64,000 nucleotides of DNA from Pratylenchus scribneri (GCA_030063045.1 JAQSEB010000041.1:1667501-1731500), one strand, 5' to 3'. Counted from the stretch's first letter, positions 23,901 through 34,917 are shown. Notes: generated from the letters alone by a model not told the origin. Numbers and translations: made by a program.

Positions 23901-25418
23901 CATGGTTAACGCCGGCTGCCGCCCAACCATACCTACAAATATTGGATAATAAAAAACGATTTATTTAAAAACCAACATATTTAATCCACAAAGCCACATT
24001 GAAAGGAAGAATAGAAAGAATCCACGGAAAAGTCTAACCGCAACCCATTTTGGCTCATCCGGCTTTCGTTCCAGTCCAAACCAGGAGAGAATGATGGCAA
24101 CGGCGAGCACCAAGAAAATTCCCATGAACATCCCCAGCGAAAATGTCGTCCCAGCATTTTGTTTCTCACTCAATGGTGGCACCTTAAATTGAAATATTAA
24201 TTTTTGTGAATAATTAAACAATTTTACTTTCAATCTTTTCATTCCCGCCTGTCGATTGCCCGATTCCAATTCATTGATTACGGTTGATTCAACATTGTTA
24301 ATCAATGATTCAATGTCAGAATTGAGGAAGAAAGTTGACTTTTCCACCCTAAATTGGATTGAACTTTATTTCCCAATTTAAACATTTTTATTTTAACCGA
24401 TTAATTCGCCAATCCATTCCGCGGTCATTGAGCATAAGTTTGTCATGTTTCTTTAGAATTTTTCGAAAACCGGTGCCATTCAATTGCTAAAATTAAACAA
24501 AATAAATCGATTTATTTGCAATTTTAACCTGATAATTTTGTAGCAAAACAAGATTAAGATAAAATTCACTAAAAAATTAAATTATTTTGAAGAAGTTGGA
24601 AAAAACCTGAAAGCCAATTTCAATTGTTGAGCCGTCTTTGATTGTTCTTTTTGGAGTTTATTTGACGACACCAAATTGGTGCCAGAAAAACGCAGTCTCA
24701 AATTTTTCCTCTGTGCCACCGGAGTTTGCCTCGATTCAAATGATTCTTTAAATGTTGTTAATTCGGCGTTCAATTCATGATATTTTCCCTGGGCTTCGGC
24801 TATTTTTTGACTAAAGAATAAATTAATTTTTGTCAGTTCTTTTTCGCATTCAGCAAAAAATGTTTCATCCATTTGGGAAATATATCTTAAATTGAATTAA
24901 ACAAAAAACAATAAAAAATTACTGGTCGCGGGCATCCACTTCCGAGGGTAACTCTAGCATTATGTCATAGAGCAGTGTTTTTAGCTCCTCATAATGAATG
25001 TATTGTTTTCGCCATTCTGGCGTCAAATGACTAGCCAATTGTTCACCAAATTTCATTATTATTGCACTTTAATTTGTTGGCACTTTGGCCTTTTGCGCAG
25101 CACAATTTTTGTCTGTAATAAAAAATGGCTTACTATTCGGCCATCACCAGAGCCAAGATCAATTATTTTTGGCCCAACTTCAGCCAGAGCATGATTTTCT
25201 TTTCCATATGTTCCCAGGAGTTTTAACACATTTTGGATTTGTTTATCGGTTGCTGGTATAAATGGAAGACAAACTCGTCGAAAAGCCGGGAGTAAAAAGG
25301 GCACTAAAATTTCACTCTTAAACACTTAACCCTCAAAATTGTTCAATAAACCTGATAACGCGGTAATACCGAGGGCACCAGCCCCAATTGCATAAGCTAT
25401 GGTGTTGCCTATTCCCAT
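20978..25418 (-). CDS. ATPSCKMT/FAM173-type lysine methyltransferase, interrupted by a nested XPR1 gene
   Basis: Four exons: 25352-25418, 25134-25324, 21173-21364 and 20978-21130. Phases agree and give 200 aa, close to the family's usual 200-230. Exon A encodes a short hydrophobic N-terminus ([14 protein letters not shown]). Exon B has the family blocks [20 protein letters not shown] and SAM motif [12 protein letters not shown]. Exon C continues exactly in phase with [19 protein letters not shown], then LFGTE. Exon D ends the fold with ILCRHPMPS and WLYRRI. FAM173 proteins methylate lysine on ATP synthase subunit c or on the ADP/ATP carrier in mitochondria. The intron between exons B and C is 3,769 nt and contains the whole XPR1-like gene on the same strand. 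The first intron is only 27 nt, so that junction is the least certain. No other copy of the missing half is in the window. Confidence 0.8.
21813..25056 (-). CDS. XPR1-like phosphate exporter (SPX and EXS domains), nested gene
   Basis: Starts at ATG 25056 and stops at 21813-21815. The SPX domain begins [19 protein letters not shown] and continues through [19 protein letters not shown] and the inositol-phosphate-binding Lys cluster [11 protein letters not shown]. Several membrane helices follow ([40 protein letters not shown]). The EXS region has [59 protein letters not shown] and [21 protein letters not shown] basic C-terminal tail ends LVNTPVI. Family members export inorganic phosphate when inositol pyrophosphates bind SPX. 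All exons lie within one intron of the methyltransferase gene on the same strand, and the ATG is 78 nt past that gene's donor site. A TIR element (23520) and a SINE-like copy (22930) occupy XPR1 introns. Confidence 0.9.
22930..23150 (-). repeat. tRNA-derived SINE-like copy with clear A and B boxes
   Basis: On the minus strand: TTAGCCGAGAGGGTAACC, then GGTCTCGGGTTCGAATCCGC, then the tail with TATTTTTTCGGACTTG. This is the best-preserved head in the window. It is intronic in XPR1, in sense orientation. Confidence 0.75.
23515..23825. mobile_element. TIR element, family A, without tRNA-like module
   Basis: Left end AAAATGGCGAGAAAATTATA with GGTTCAATGGTTTATCCTAG; right end AAGCCATTAAACCGCTTTAA is its inverted counterpart. 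It lies in an XPR1 intron. Confidence 0.7.
25113..25133 (-). promoter_or_regulatory. dual splice segment: methyltransferase donor and candidate XPR1 trans-splice acceptor
   Basis: On the minus strand this 21-nt segment begins GTAAGCC, which is the phase-0 donor needed for exon B of the methyltransferase. It ends TTTTTTATTACAG, a strong nematode-type acceptor 56 nt before the XPR1 ATG. Twenty-one nucleotides is too short for an ordinary cis intron, so the acceptor is best explained by SL trans-splicing. This is inference. Confidence 0.5.
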
Positions 25419-25895
25419 CTAAAAAGAAAAAATGTGAGCTGCTGTGATACCCTTTTCAATAATTAAATTTAATCATGCTCTGGCTTTGGAGAATTTTTAC
25501 AAACCTTAATTTTTGCCTCCTCCGTTGGTTTCAATTTCAGTTTGTAAAATGGATTTCAATAGCAATGTGGGTCCGGTAAAATAGTTGGAATCGTAAATTT
25601 GCTATTCTTCTATTCTCCAAAAAAAATCTATTAAAAATATATCAAGATAGTAATTAAATAAATAAAGGAATGCTAATGCAATTTATTATTAAAAAATTAG
25701 CAATAGTAAATATAAGATCGATTGGTCAATAAAAAATTTATTCAAGTTTTATAAATTATGAAAACAATTGATTAAAAAATAAATTAAAAATGGGATGAAA
25801 TATGAAAAATATGTGGTCAGAGGAAGAGGATTATTGATGAGCAATTTGGTGGTTAGGTCATTATTTGATTGCCGCTTCATCCATCCAAAATTTGT
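25419..25895. other. intergenic region
   Basis: AT-rich spacer between the methyltransferase start and the upstream gene's stop. It carries TTTTTAG directly before the ATG at 25418 (minus), which could be an SL acceptor or the end of an unseen 5' exon. Nothing else is supported. Confidence 0.4.
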
Positions 25896-27142
25896 TCACG
25901 AAAAATTGATATTCTTGTTGTTGCCGGTGCCCCATGCATTTCTCATTTGGTAGTACCAATTGGACGTCTTCTCCTTTGGCTGGGGCGTCTTCTCCTCCTC
26001 TTGGCCATTTTCCTCCTCAATCGCTGCCGCTTCACTGGTGCTGGTGCCGCTGGCATCGAAATTTGGGATGGGCAATGGCTGCAACTCTTGGCTTCCATCC
26101 GATGAATTGGCCTTTCGTTGCTCCTCGTCATGTTCCAGAACCGAATCGACGACCTTAAATACATCGAAATTTAATGAGGTAAAACATTCAAAGAAGCTTA
26201 CCAAATTGGCACGGCGACGATTTTCCGCCTCGATGGAGTTCAGCTGCGAATCGGTGATGGAAGATTCGGCCATTGTTCCATTTTGAGTGTTCTCCTTTGC
26301 TTGGATGATGTCCTTAAAACACAAAAATTAATTTGGATTTTGGGCTGGAGACTAACCTTTGAAGCCAACTCCATCATTTGGTCAATCTCCTCATCCGGAT
26401 CGTCGATGTAGCTGACGAAGCTTTTGGCCAGGCCATTGAGCAGGAACATGAAGCTTTGGGATGAGGAAGATTGGCCGCCAAAGAAGTCGGATGAATTGCT
26501 GAAATCCGGATAGCGATAAATTGGCTGCATCCCGGCACTTCGATTGCGATGTTCCTTCAGAGCGGTGGCAAGATCGTATCTGCCAGCGGGCTCTAAAATA
26601 TCTTTATAACTGTAAAAACCAAGTGATTTGACTAACCGCTGAATCGACGTTCAATTGGCGATTGTTTGAGGCTGCCACTGTTGAATCGGCTGTCATTTTC
26701 CAGACGCGATTCCCGTGGAGTTGAACGGCTGACACGCGAAACACGTCCACCATGGGGCAGCGGAGGTGTCGGGATGATGCCATCGTTGTAATTGATGGCC
26801 AGCCATTTGCGAATTCCTTTGGTGATGTAGAAGAAATTGCGAACGATGCGAAGAACCGCATGGAGAAAGAACTGCAAATAAGGAATAGTAAATGTAAAAA
26901 ATGCAAAAAATACATTGTATGGAATGTCGCCGGGTGCCAAGATGATGTTGTAGCCAAAAAGGATGGTCACGGCGATGAGCAAGCGTTGCACAATGAGGAG
27001 GCCAAAGTCGCATGCCGTGTAACTCATTTTGGACTGTAAAATGAAAAATTTAAGCAAGATTCGAATAGAAATTGCTTACCTTCCTATCCGAGGACGTATT
27101 GCTGATCATGGAATCAGCAGGAATGGAAGTTGTGGCAATCAT
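25896..27142 (-). CDS. unrecognised membrane protein with acidic/Ser-rich cytosolic tail
   Basis: Exon 1 (27080-27142) encodes MIATTSIPADSMISNTSSDR. Exon 2 starts SKMSYTACDFG and has hydrophobic stretches (LLIVQRLLIAVTILFGYNII and FFLHAVLRIVRN). A basic/Ser-Pro linker with GGRVSRVSRSTPRESR follows, then an aromatic block (MQPIYRYPDFSNSSDFFGG), another hydrophobic patch and a long acidic tail that ends NKNINFS. Within exon 2 a 42-nt segment (GTATTTTTTG...TTTGCAG) is in frame and could be a retained or spliced intron. A later intron (GTTAGTC...TATTTTAG) joins RRFS to EPAGRYDL. I do not recognise the family. It is divergent from the SLC6 gene at 27839, sharing a 700-bp upstream region. Confidence 0.7.
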
Positions 27143-27838
27143 TTGTTGTTGAAATTCAATTAATAAATTAGTTTTAATTATTTCCTTTATTTTATTTTGT
27201 TTATTCTATAAAATAAATAAATAAATTATAAATAAAAGAATTGTTCGAGATAACTTATCAAAAAACATCTAGATTCCTTTTAATAGAATAGATTGATTTT
27301 ATTTGTGGAATTTTTTCGAGAAAAAAAAATGAAGACGGATTGGTCTGGATGAATGATGCTGGTGAGGATTGAGGAATGAGGATGAAGAATGAATGATGTG
27401 GTGATGTCATGATGAGAAGTGCCAAATGCCAAACCAAGCAAGTGGCAAGCTTCGCACTTCGCTATTCGCTTTGAGAATTGATTTATTGATTTTTCCATAA
27501 ATGTTTTCGTTTTAAAATTTTTTATTTGATTTGTATACAGTACCTATGCTCGCCAAAAATCAATAATCAACGAGACGAGAGCGTTAGGTTGCCGGTTGCC
27601 GCGTTACTATTCTTGTTGTTTTGTATGTCCTACTGTTCCCTTTTCTCATTTTCATCAAAAAAATAGTATTTAAGCTCCCCATTTTCTTCATCATTGTTTC
27701 AGTCTTAGTCCCAATCTCATTATCCCCCAACAAAGTCACCAATCTTCATTTCCCATTTCCCATCGTCACACATATTCCTAAATCCAAACATTTTTTAATA
27801 ACCACAAACATTTAATTTTTTTTATTTATAGATTAGAT
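27143..27838. promoter_or_regulatory. bidirectional upstream region
   Basis: Spacer of about 700 bp between two divergent genes, so it should hold both promoters. A GATGATG-rich patch is visible near 27350-27410 and pyrimidine-rich sequence at 27600-27800 leads to the SLC6 ATG. No defined factor sites can be called by eye. Confidence 0.4.
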
Positions 27839-30800
27839 ATGGCCGACAATCAAGTTTCAATTTTGGCCGTCGCAGGATCGGATGAAGCAGTCACAGCAAT
27901 CTCATCAACTCGCGTTGGAGCAAAACTCAGCATGGTCAGCTACGGAGAATATGAAACAGCCACAGCAATATCGCCGGATGGAAGTGTGATCAAGGACAAT
28001 TATCAATATGTCGAAGATGGCGGCGATGAAGACGAGGAAAATGCAAATTCGCTGCGAGAAGAGGATCCAGATCAAATAATATCGCTTCGACAACGTGTTC
28101 CATGGGAGGAGAAGGGATTTTGCCATCGACTTGTGCATCTTTCACACATTCTATCGCTGAGCAACGCGCTGATGTTCCCGCATTGTAAGTCAATTTAATC
28201 ATATTTCATTCAAAAACCTAACAATTTCCTAAAATTTCAGTGTGCTCTCGTTATGGCGGAGGTTGGTTACCTTTTAAAATCTGACTTTAATTAAATCCAA
28301 TGCCAACTTTTGGTACTTATCGGTTATCTGTGACCAGATTTTGAAAAAATTTTTTCGAGATTCTTACTTTAATATTCATAATTGATTGTAAAACGATGAA
28401 AAAACATGATTTTAGGTGATTCTAAGATTTTCAATTTTTGGGGGTTACATAAGGTAATTTTGGGGGTGAAAAAAATCTGGTCACAGATAACCGATAAGTA
28501 CCACTTTTTTTAGCTGCCTTCTTGACTGCTTACCTGTGTGCATACTTCTTTGTTGGCATTCCAATTCTGTGCGTCGAGATGGGCCTTGGTCAATTCTCTT
28601 CATTGCCGCCAGTTGAACTCTTCCGGAAAATGTCACCGTCACTTGCAGGTAAAAATTATTTCTTTAAATTTGATTAAAATTAAACACTTCATTTAAGGAA
28701 TCGGCGCCGCCATGCTCATGATCCTTACAATCAGATCGATCTGCATATCGGCCATTTCGTCTCAATCAATTTACGCCGGAATTCTCACAATTGTGGAGGG
28801 CCTAAAGGGCGGAGATGCATCCTGGAATGATTGCAGCTTTGAGGGCGCACACCAACTTTGCTTCAGACAGTAAGTGTACTTAAAATACATTTCAAAATTA
28901 TTTCCCAAAATTTTAGTGAATACACGGAATGCTATGCCAAATTAGCCGGAAAACCAATCGAGAATTCAACGGGATTAAATGAAACATGCAAAAAATGGTC
29001 CAGTGGAATGACATTGATGTACAATCACAACAACAAATCGGATGATCGGTGGCATTATTGGCGTCCACCCCATTTGGATTATATGAGTGCGAATGTTTAC
29101 AAGGTATAATTAACTTCAATAAATTTAATCTTCACATTAAATTTTTCAGCCAATTTATCGCGGAAGTCAATGGGAATTCCCGGCCTATGCTACAATTGTG
29201 CTCTTTTTTGTTTGGACCGCCACGGCCGCATTTTGCTACATTGGAGTTCGCCGGCTGGGCAAAGCATTCATCTACCTCAAAATGGTCTTGGTCGTTGGAT
29301 TTCTTGTGAATTTGGCATTCAGTGAGTTTTTATTTAATTTAATTATTCGAATAATATTTTCAAATTTTTAGGTATTTCCTACATGCCCGATGGAGCCGAT
29401 CTTCTCAGCTTTTTTGACGCCGACTTTTCTGCACTGGGAAACCTGGAAATTTGGGCAGATGGTAATAATTTTAATAACATTTTTTGATTAATTTTAATGT
29501 TTTTTCAGCCGTATCGCATGTGATCAACTCGCTGAACCTTGGCAGTGGAGCGGTGCACCGAATCAGCAGTTTTTCCCAATTCAATGAGAACTTTTTGATC
29601 AATGCATTGTTAACAACCGGAGTCGACATGTAAGCAATTTAGAATCAATTAAACATTAAATTATTTTATTTCCAATTTCAGCTCATTCAGTTTCATCATT
29701 GGCTTGGTGTTCATCTCGTCGGCATCATCCGTTGCGCATCAAATATTCCCAGGGGACGCGGCTCGTCATCGGCTCAAATTCATCATCACACATGGATTCA
29801 TTACGGTTTGTGAATAATCAATAATCATTTTTGGGCATAATAGGTAACTTTGGCTCTTTTTGGACCTTATTTTTTGAGAAAAAATCAAGCTTAAAAAACG
29901 CTTTCTCTGAGCGGGCTCGAACCCGAAACCTAAATTTTTGGTAATATTAGCTTTCTTCGGATCTCATTTTTATCTCATTTTTTTTGCCTGAATTGCTGTA
30001 TTACGTCTAGAAATGTTCTATAGAATTGACATGTAGCCCAGAAAAAAAAGCTTCCTCTGAGCGGGTTCGAACCCGGGACCTAAATTTTGCAAAAATGAAG
30101 GGGAACCCATTCGGTTATACATGCTTAAGGGATTTTTAGTAAAAATCTTTAAAACCGTAGCCACCCTAAACCTAGTCGAAAAACGAAAACCTAAAATCTA
30201 CAAAATCTTAATAAATTCATTCTTCATTTTCAGACGCATACAATGTTCCCGGAGCACATGGTTTGGAACGCGAAGGGCTTTGGATGGATTTTTGCCGCAA
30301 TTCATTATTTAAAAATTGGCATTCTTGGAATTCCCACCATTGTGAGTTTATTTTAATTTTTAATAAATATTATATTAATCTTTTTTCATTTCAGGTTGTT
30401 GCCATTAGCATTGTTCGATTGGCTTTTGAGGAGATGGCATTGCGCACAAAAATGTTGAAGAAGAAATGGGCAGAGGACGACGAGAAGAGGCTGCTGGCCG
30501 TTTCCACTGGAATTTTGGTGCTTTTCTGCTTTTTGGCCAGCATCATCATGATTGGGCCCTCGGGTTTGCTTTTTTAATATTTTTGCGTAAAATTCGGTGA
30601 TTTTTAAGGTTTTATCCTCGTCAAGCTTTGGCATGAATTCAGCGGCGTCTCTGTGGTGTTCATTTGCTTGTGTGAAATGTGAGTTTTCATCTATTTAATT
30701 TAATTTTAATTCAATTTTCATTTCAGTGTGTCAATGTGCCTCCACTACGGTTTTCGGCGATATTTGGCGTACGTTTTTTTACTTTCATAAAATTCAATTA

Positions 30801-31346
30801 AATTTGCATTTTTTTTCCAGGAATGTTCAAACAATGCTGCACAGGACCGGCCAACGAATTCACGTAAGATCGCTTTTCATTCAAATTTTAACAAATATAC
30901 TCCATATTTTTCAGGTGTGCTGTGCATCTTCCGCCATTTGGTACTACATCTTCACGCCGATTCTGCTCATCGTAAGTTTTGGTCCCTTTCCCATTCATTT
31001 AATAAATCGATTTTTTAAGGTTGCACTTTGCTTCAAAATCTTCCACAATAGGCTGACCCGTGTGCTTGAATACATTTTCCCGATGTCGCTGGAATTCTAT
31101 GGATGGTCCCTGGTCATTTGCATTGCAATGTAAATTTATTTTCACATTCAATTAAATTAAATTCCATCAAATTTCAGTCTAATCGTTTTCCCTCTGCTGC
31201 GCTATTTGATCATCTTCGGCTGTCACACACACGGCACCATTCTGCATCACATTTTTGAGCCATTGCCAAATTGGGGCCCGATCGACAAGGACAACTACTC
31301 GAGGAATCTGAAGAATGAACGGTCGGTACGAATTCGAACTATTTGA
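27839..31346 (+). CDS. divergent SLC6 (SNF-type) transporter
   Basis: Starts at ATG 27839 (MADNQVSILAVAG) and stops at 31344-31346. A long acidic cytosolic N-terminus comes first, with EDGGDEDEENANSLREEDPD. The TM1-TM2 region reads LSNALMFPHLCSRYGGAAFL, IPILCVEMGLGQFSSLPPV and ends at FRKMSPSLAGIGAA. An extracellular loop follows with glycosylation sites (NSTG, NKSD) and cysteines. Further helices include IVLFFVWTATAAFCYIGVRR, FSFIIGLVFISSASSVAHQ and LIVFPLLRYLIIFG. The GNxWRFPY signature of typical sodium symporters is altered here (W and R replaced by L and M), so ion coupling or substrate may be unusual; this is inference. One intron holds the second identical 191-bp MITE, and the intron at 29.83-30.23 kb has two SINE-like copies. 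Confidence 0.85.
28312..28502. mobile_element. 191-bp MITE with about 31-bp terminal inverted repeats, copy 2
   Basis: By eye it is identical across all 191 bp to copy 1 at 1928-2118, in the same orientation on the plus strand. Flanks ACTTTT on both sides suggest a target duplication. It lies in an SLC6 intron; the 3' splice AG is only about 12 nt beyond its right end. Confidence 0.9.
29840..30200 (-). repeat. two tRNA-derived SINE-like copies
   Basis: Antisense B-box contexts GGGCTCGAACCCGAAACC (near 29915) and GGGTTCGAACCCGGGACC (near 30062). The second also shows an A-box-like AACCGAATGGGTTCC on the minus strand. They lie in one SLC6 intron, antisense to the gene. Confidence 0.7.
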
Positions 31347-31492
31347 GAAGATGAGATGAGAATTATGGATAATTTTTGTGATATTGATTTGATTATTTGT
31401 ATTATAATTTTGTTCCTTATTGTTTCCCGAGTATTTATTGTTTTTTATTGTTCATTTTCTTTTCATTTTGTTTGTTTTTTTTTCTATTATTG

Positions 31493-31498
31493 AATAAA
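31493..31498 (+). terminator. poly(A) signal AATAAA
   Basis: Hexamer about 150 nt after the SLC6 stop, with a second GAATAAA 10 nt later, in T-rich sequence. Confidence 0.5.
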
Positions 31499-31589
31499 TT
31501 TGAATAAAAATTTTTGAAAATTTTGTGTGTAGAAAAGGGGATGGGGGTTAAAAAAGCACATTTTAGTTTGCAGCTGAGGGTTTTTGTTA

Positions 31590-31800
31590 GAAATATTTTT
31601 TTGGCATAGAATTTATATTAATGTAGAATGTATAAAAAATGCATAAAATTGATAACCAAACTCAAAAAAAAAAAAAAAACACCTTCCTCTGAGAGGATTC
31701 GAACCCGAGACCTAAATATTGAAAAAATAAAACGCTACCATTCGGGCAAATCTGCTCAATGGTTTTGTTGATAAAATATTCTTTATAAACCTAGCTAGTT
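31590..31800 (-). repeat. tRNA-derived SINE-like copy
   Basis: Minus strand: TTTGCCCGAATGGTAGCG, GGTCTCGGGTTCGAATCC, then the tail with a T-run (seen as a 17-18 nt A-run on the plus strand at about 31662). Intergenic, just beyond the SLC6 3' end. Confidence 0.7.
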
Positions 31801-32997
31801 ATAAAACTGAACTCAATGTTTTATAATCCCTCACAAAAATTCTAGTTTTTATTGCCCCGGGGCCGATCCATGCCATGCCAGTTCAATCGCTCTTAAAACT
31901 TGACCCATCTTCTTCCCTTTACGATGAGCCTACCTTCGCCTTTTCCCCCTTCACAAATCCTCCTTTTGCGCTTTTATTGCCTCCTCCAACTCCGATCCAT
32001 CTTGGCGGCATTCAAAAAATTGTGCAATTGTCGGTCAATCCGCGCAGCAGGTTGATGGCATTTTTCCCTCTGTGATGAACTTTAGGGCATCGCAACAAAA
32101 ACACACAAACCCAAGCGGAAGACATTCATTTTCCCTTTTCTCTCCTAAAATGGTCAATTCCATTTTATTTGGTGCCGTTTCCGCTTCATCGAAAATCCAT
32201 TGTTGGGAGGAAACAAAGATTCCCTCCCTGACCCATTATTCCTATAAAACTATGTGAGGGGGAAGTTCATTTCCTCCCCAATTCCTTCCAATTCCGTGTT
32301 CTGATCGTCGTTTTATGGGCTTCCGCCGTTGAACAATTTTATTGGCACTTCTTCCCTTCTTCCCATCCACCTGCTGCTGGCGTTGTGAACCAGCCGCTTC
32401 CAGATTCGTAGATTCCTCTTCCCAATCTTTGCTTTTTCACCCCACCATTCCCCCTTCCATCGATGAATGTCCTTTCCGCCCCCTTCGCCCCCGGCGGAAT
32501 GGACTCGGCCGACCGAATGTGAATGAATGAATTGGAGGGGAAGAGGATTTTGTTGGATTCGAGGAATGAAGAAGAGGAGGTGGTGAATTTGAGGGTGGAT
32601 TGGGATGGGAACATGGCGAAATGGCGGCGGTGGCCTCTGCCGAACAGCAATTCCAAGGCCATGGATTGTTCGCCAGGAAAGGGGAAATTTTGGGGATGGG
32701 ATTTGTGGTGGTTGGATGGTACTACTGGACAGTGGCTGGCCATTGGATGGTATGAATATTGGAGAGGAAGGGGGAAGTAGTTCAGAATTGTTCGATGGAA
32801 TTGTTGATTTTGCTTGGAGGAAGAGAAAACGGTAGATTCGGGAATGTGGAGAGGTAATATTGATGTAGGTAAAATTCATGAATCACCCACAAATGGATAG
32901 TCCAATTTTCATTTAACTGGATCCATTCCTTTAGGGAAATTAAGCAAAAAAGCTAACCAAGATGATTTCCTACCAACGATTGAGTTCCTAGGCTTTC

Positions 32998-33302
32998 TAT
33001 TGGCCATATCTCAAGAAAGAAGCAACCAATTCAGGAAGGAGATTTGCCATTTGGAAGCCCTAAATGTCCTCCAAAAAGTGGCTTTTCTAATTGTTTTGGA
33101 ATATTAAAACAATTATTAAAATAAGCGGCTTTTCCTCATCAATCAGAAAATCGGATGTATTCCACTCAATGGCATGTGACTTTTTAAAGCTTTGATTATA
33201 TAGTGTTTAAATTAGGCCACTTTGTAGAAGTCACTTTGGGCTTTCCATAATTATATCGCTTTCCCTGATTGGCTAGTGCCTCACAAAGATATGGGCCAAA
33301 AA
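32998..33302. mobile_element. long-TIR element, family B, copy 1
   Basis: One end TTGGCCATATCTCAAGAAAG with GAAGCAACCAATTCAGGAAG; the other end inverted (GATATGGGCCAAAA). It has the family's internal AAATGTCCTC and TTTGTAGAAG marks. No coding capacity. Confidence 0.65.
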
Positions 33303-33989
33303 CTACATTAAGAATAGAAGAAACATCCAAGAGCTACATACATGATCGGCTGATTAAAGAAAGGAAAGATATTTTGACCTCAAATCCAATGAATTTGTCC
33401 AAATTTTTGGTTCATTGTTTTGCCTTTTTGTCAACTAACAATAAATCCACTCTCGAATCCACCTCCCATTCAAGACTATATCAATCCTTCCATCCATCCC
33501 CTCCCAATTCACTTCCTGTCATTCATCCCCTTCCCTTCCTCCACTAAATCCTTTCGGCTTCTTCCACTCCATTCCATGCCATTTGGCCATATTTCACCGC
33601 TTCCCCAACAGTCAGCTCCCCTTTCCCCTTTTATTTTGTGCCGCACTTTTTGTGTGCAGCTTTTCATCGCCACCAACGATTCTCATCATTGGGCCACAAA
33701 AACGCAGGAAAGGCCGCCTCCCTTTTCCTTCTCCTGTGTGCCGTTGTGTTGGGCTATTGGCCAGCATCATTCGTTTCACAGCAGCGGGGCCGTTTCCTGT
33801 GGCTGCTTTTCCTCCTCCTCTCCTCCTCTTGGGCTGTGCCCTGTAATTACGGTTGGGCAATGTGTGGTGGCAAAGGAGGGCCACAAGATAATTGCCCATT
33901 GCCGGAAGGGCCAAACGGATGGAAAAGAGGGAAGGGGTGGGGAGAATTGTTTGGGTGTTTGAGTGGCTAAAAGACGTGAGGCAAAAGAA

Positions 33990-34009
33990 GGGGGGGGGGG
34001 GGGGGGGGG
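33990..34009 (+). repeat. 20-nt poly-G run
   Basis: Uninterrupted G tract of 20 nt in a purine-rich block. It can form G-quadruplex structures. It may also be a sequencing or assembly weak point. Confidence 0.9.
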
Positions 34010-34224
34010 ATTGGCCCTAGGGAAGAAAAGGGAGGGGGATGATAAATGGCGGTGGGGCACACACAATGATGAGCCAATATTGGCCTTAAGCCATTCCCAT
34101 GCGCACATAATAAACAAAGAATGGTGGAAAAGGGGGCAAAAGTTTAAAGCCTCGGGCAAAATCAAGAAGGCAAAAATGGGAGGTAAGGCCAATTTGTCAC
34201 GCCGTTTTAACTCAACAAGGATTG

Positions 34225-34512
34225 ATCAATTTTGAGATGATTCTAGTATCAAATTAAAGAACAGACTTTTGACTATCAAATGATAATAATTTTATTTAAA
34301 TTAGTTCAGAATTATCGGAGTTATGACCAAAAAACCACTGAAAACTACTTTTACTCTAGATTAGCAAAATTGTCGATGGTTTTTGGACATAATTCCATCA
34401 ATTTTGAACCAATTTAAATAAAATTGATTTCATTTGATAGCCAAAAGACTGTTCTTTAATTTTATACCAAAATTATCAAAATTGGTTCATTCCTCGATGA
34501 GTTAAACGGAGA
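34225..34512. mobile_element. palindromic element, family C, copy 1
   Basis: The left half (ATTAAAGAACAGACTTTTGA, ATTTAAATTAGTTCAGAATT) is the inverted form of the right half (AACCAATTTAAATAAAATTG, AAAAGACTGTTCTTTAATTT). The centre has matching TTTTTGGACAT / ATGACCAAAAA arms. A second copy is at 54035-54335. Confidence 0.7.
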
Positions 34513-34917
34513 CAAATTGAAGCCTCTCCCACTTTGACAGCCTCAGGCAAAATCAGAAAGTAAAAAAGGGGGGAATTTGAGCGATTGTTCTCCTACCATT
34601 TCCAAAGGGTGAACAACAATAGTCAAAATGCTTTCTCCTTTTTTGCCCAAGCGAAGAATTCGACCCCTTCAACCAATGTCTTTCCCCCTTTCCAAATTCG
34701 TCCATCAAGGTTTGTGCGCTTGCGGCCTCCCGCCGTGCCGGATGGCGTCGGAGCAAGGGGGTCGGCCAACCAATTGGGATTTTGGCATGGAAGGAATTGG
34801 AGGAAGAAGGATTTGGACCCAAAATGAATGAGAATGATGGTGGATTTTGGGGCTAATCCACACACTAAGAAATAGTCCAAAATACTAGTAGGATGTTTCT
34901 GTACCTGGACTGGACCC

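Noticed and set aside
25059..25440. A truncated methyltransferase pseudogene beside XPR1.
   Set aside because: The missing half with correct phase was found at 20978-21364, so the gene is interrupted by a nested gene and not broken.
31662..31679. A-run as a retrogene poly(A) tail.
   Set aside because: It lies at the T-run position of the SINE-like family, so it is part of that repeat; no processed gene is attached.
32313..32879. A possible 188-aa minus-strand protein.
   Set aside because: Low-complexity, no homologous motif, overlapped by comparable frames on the other strand.
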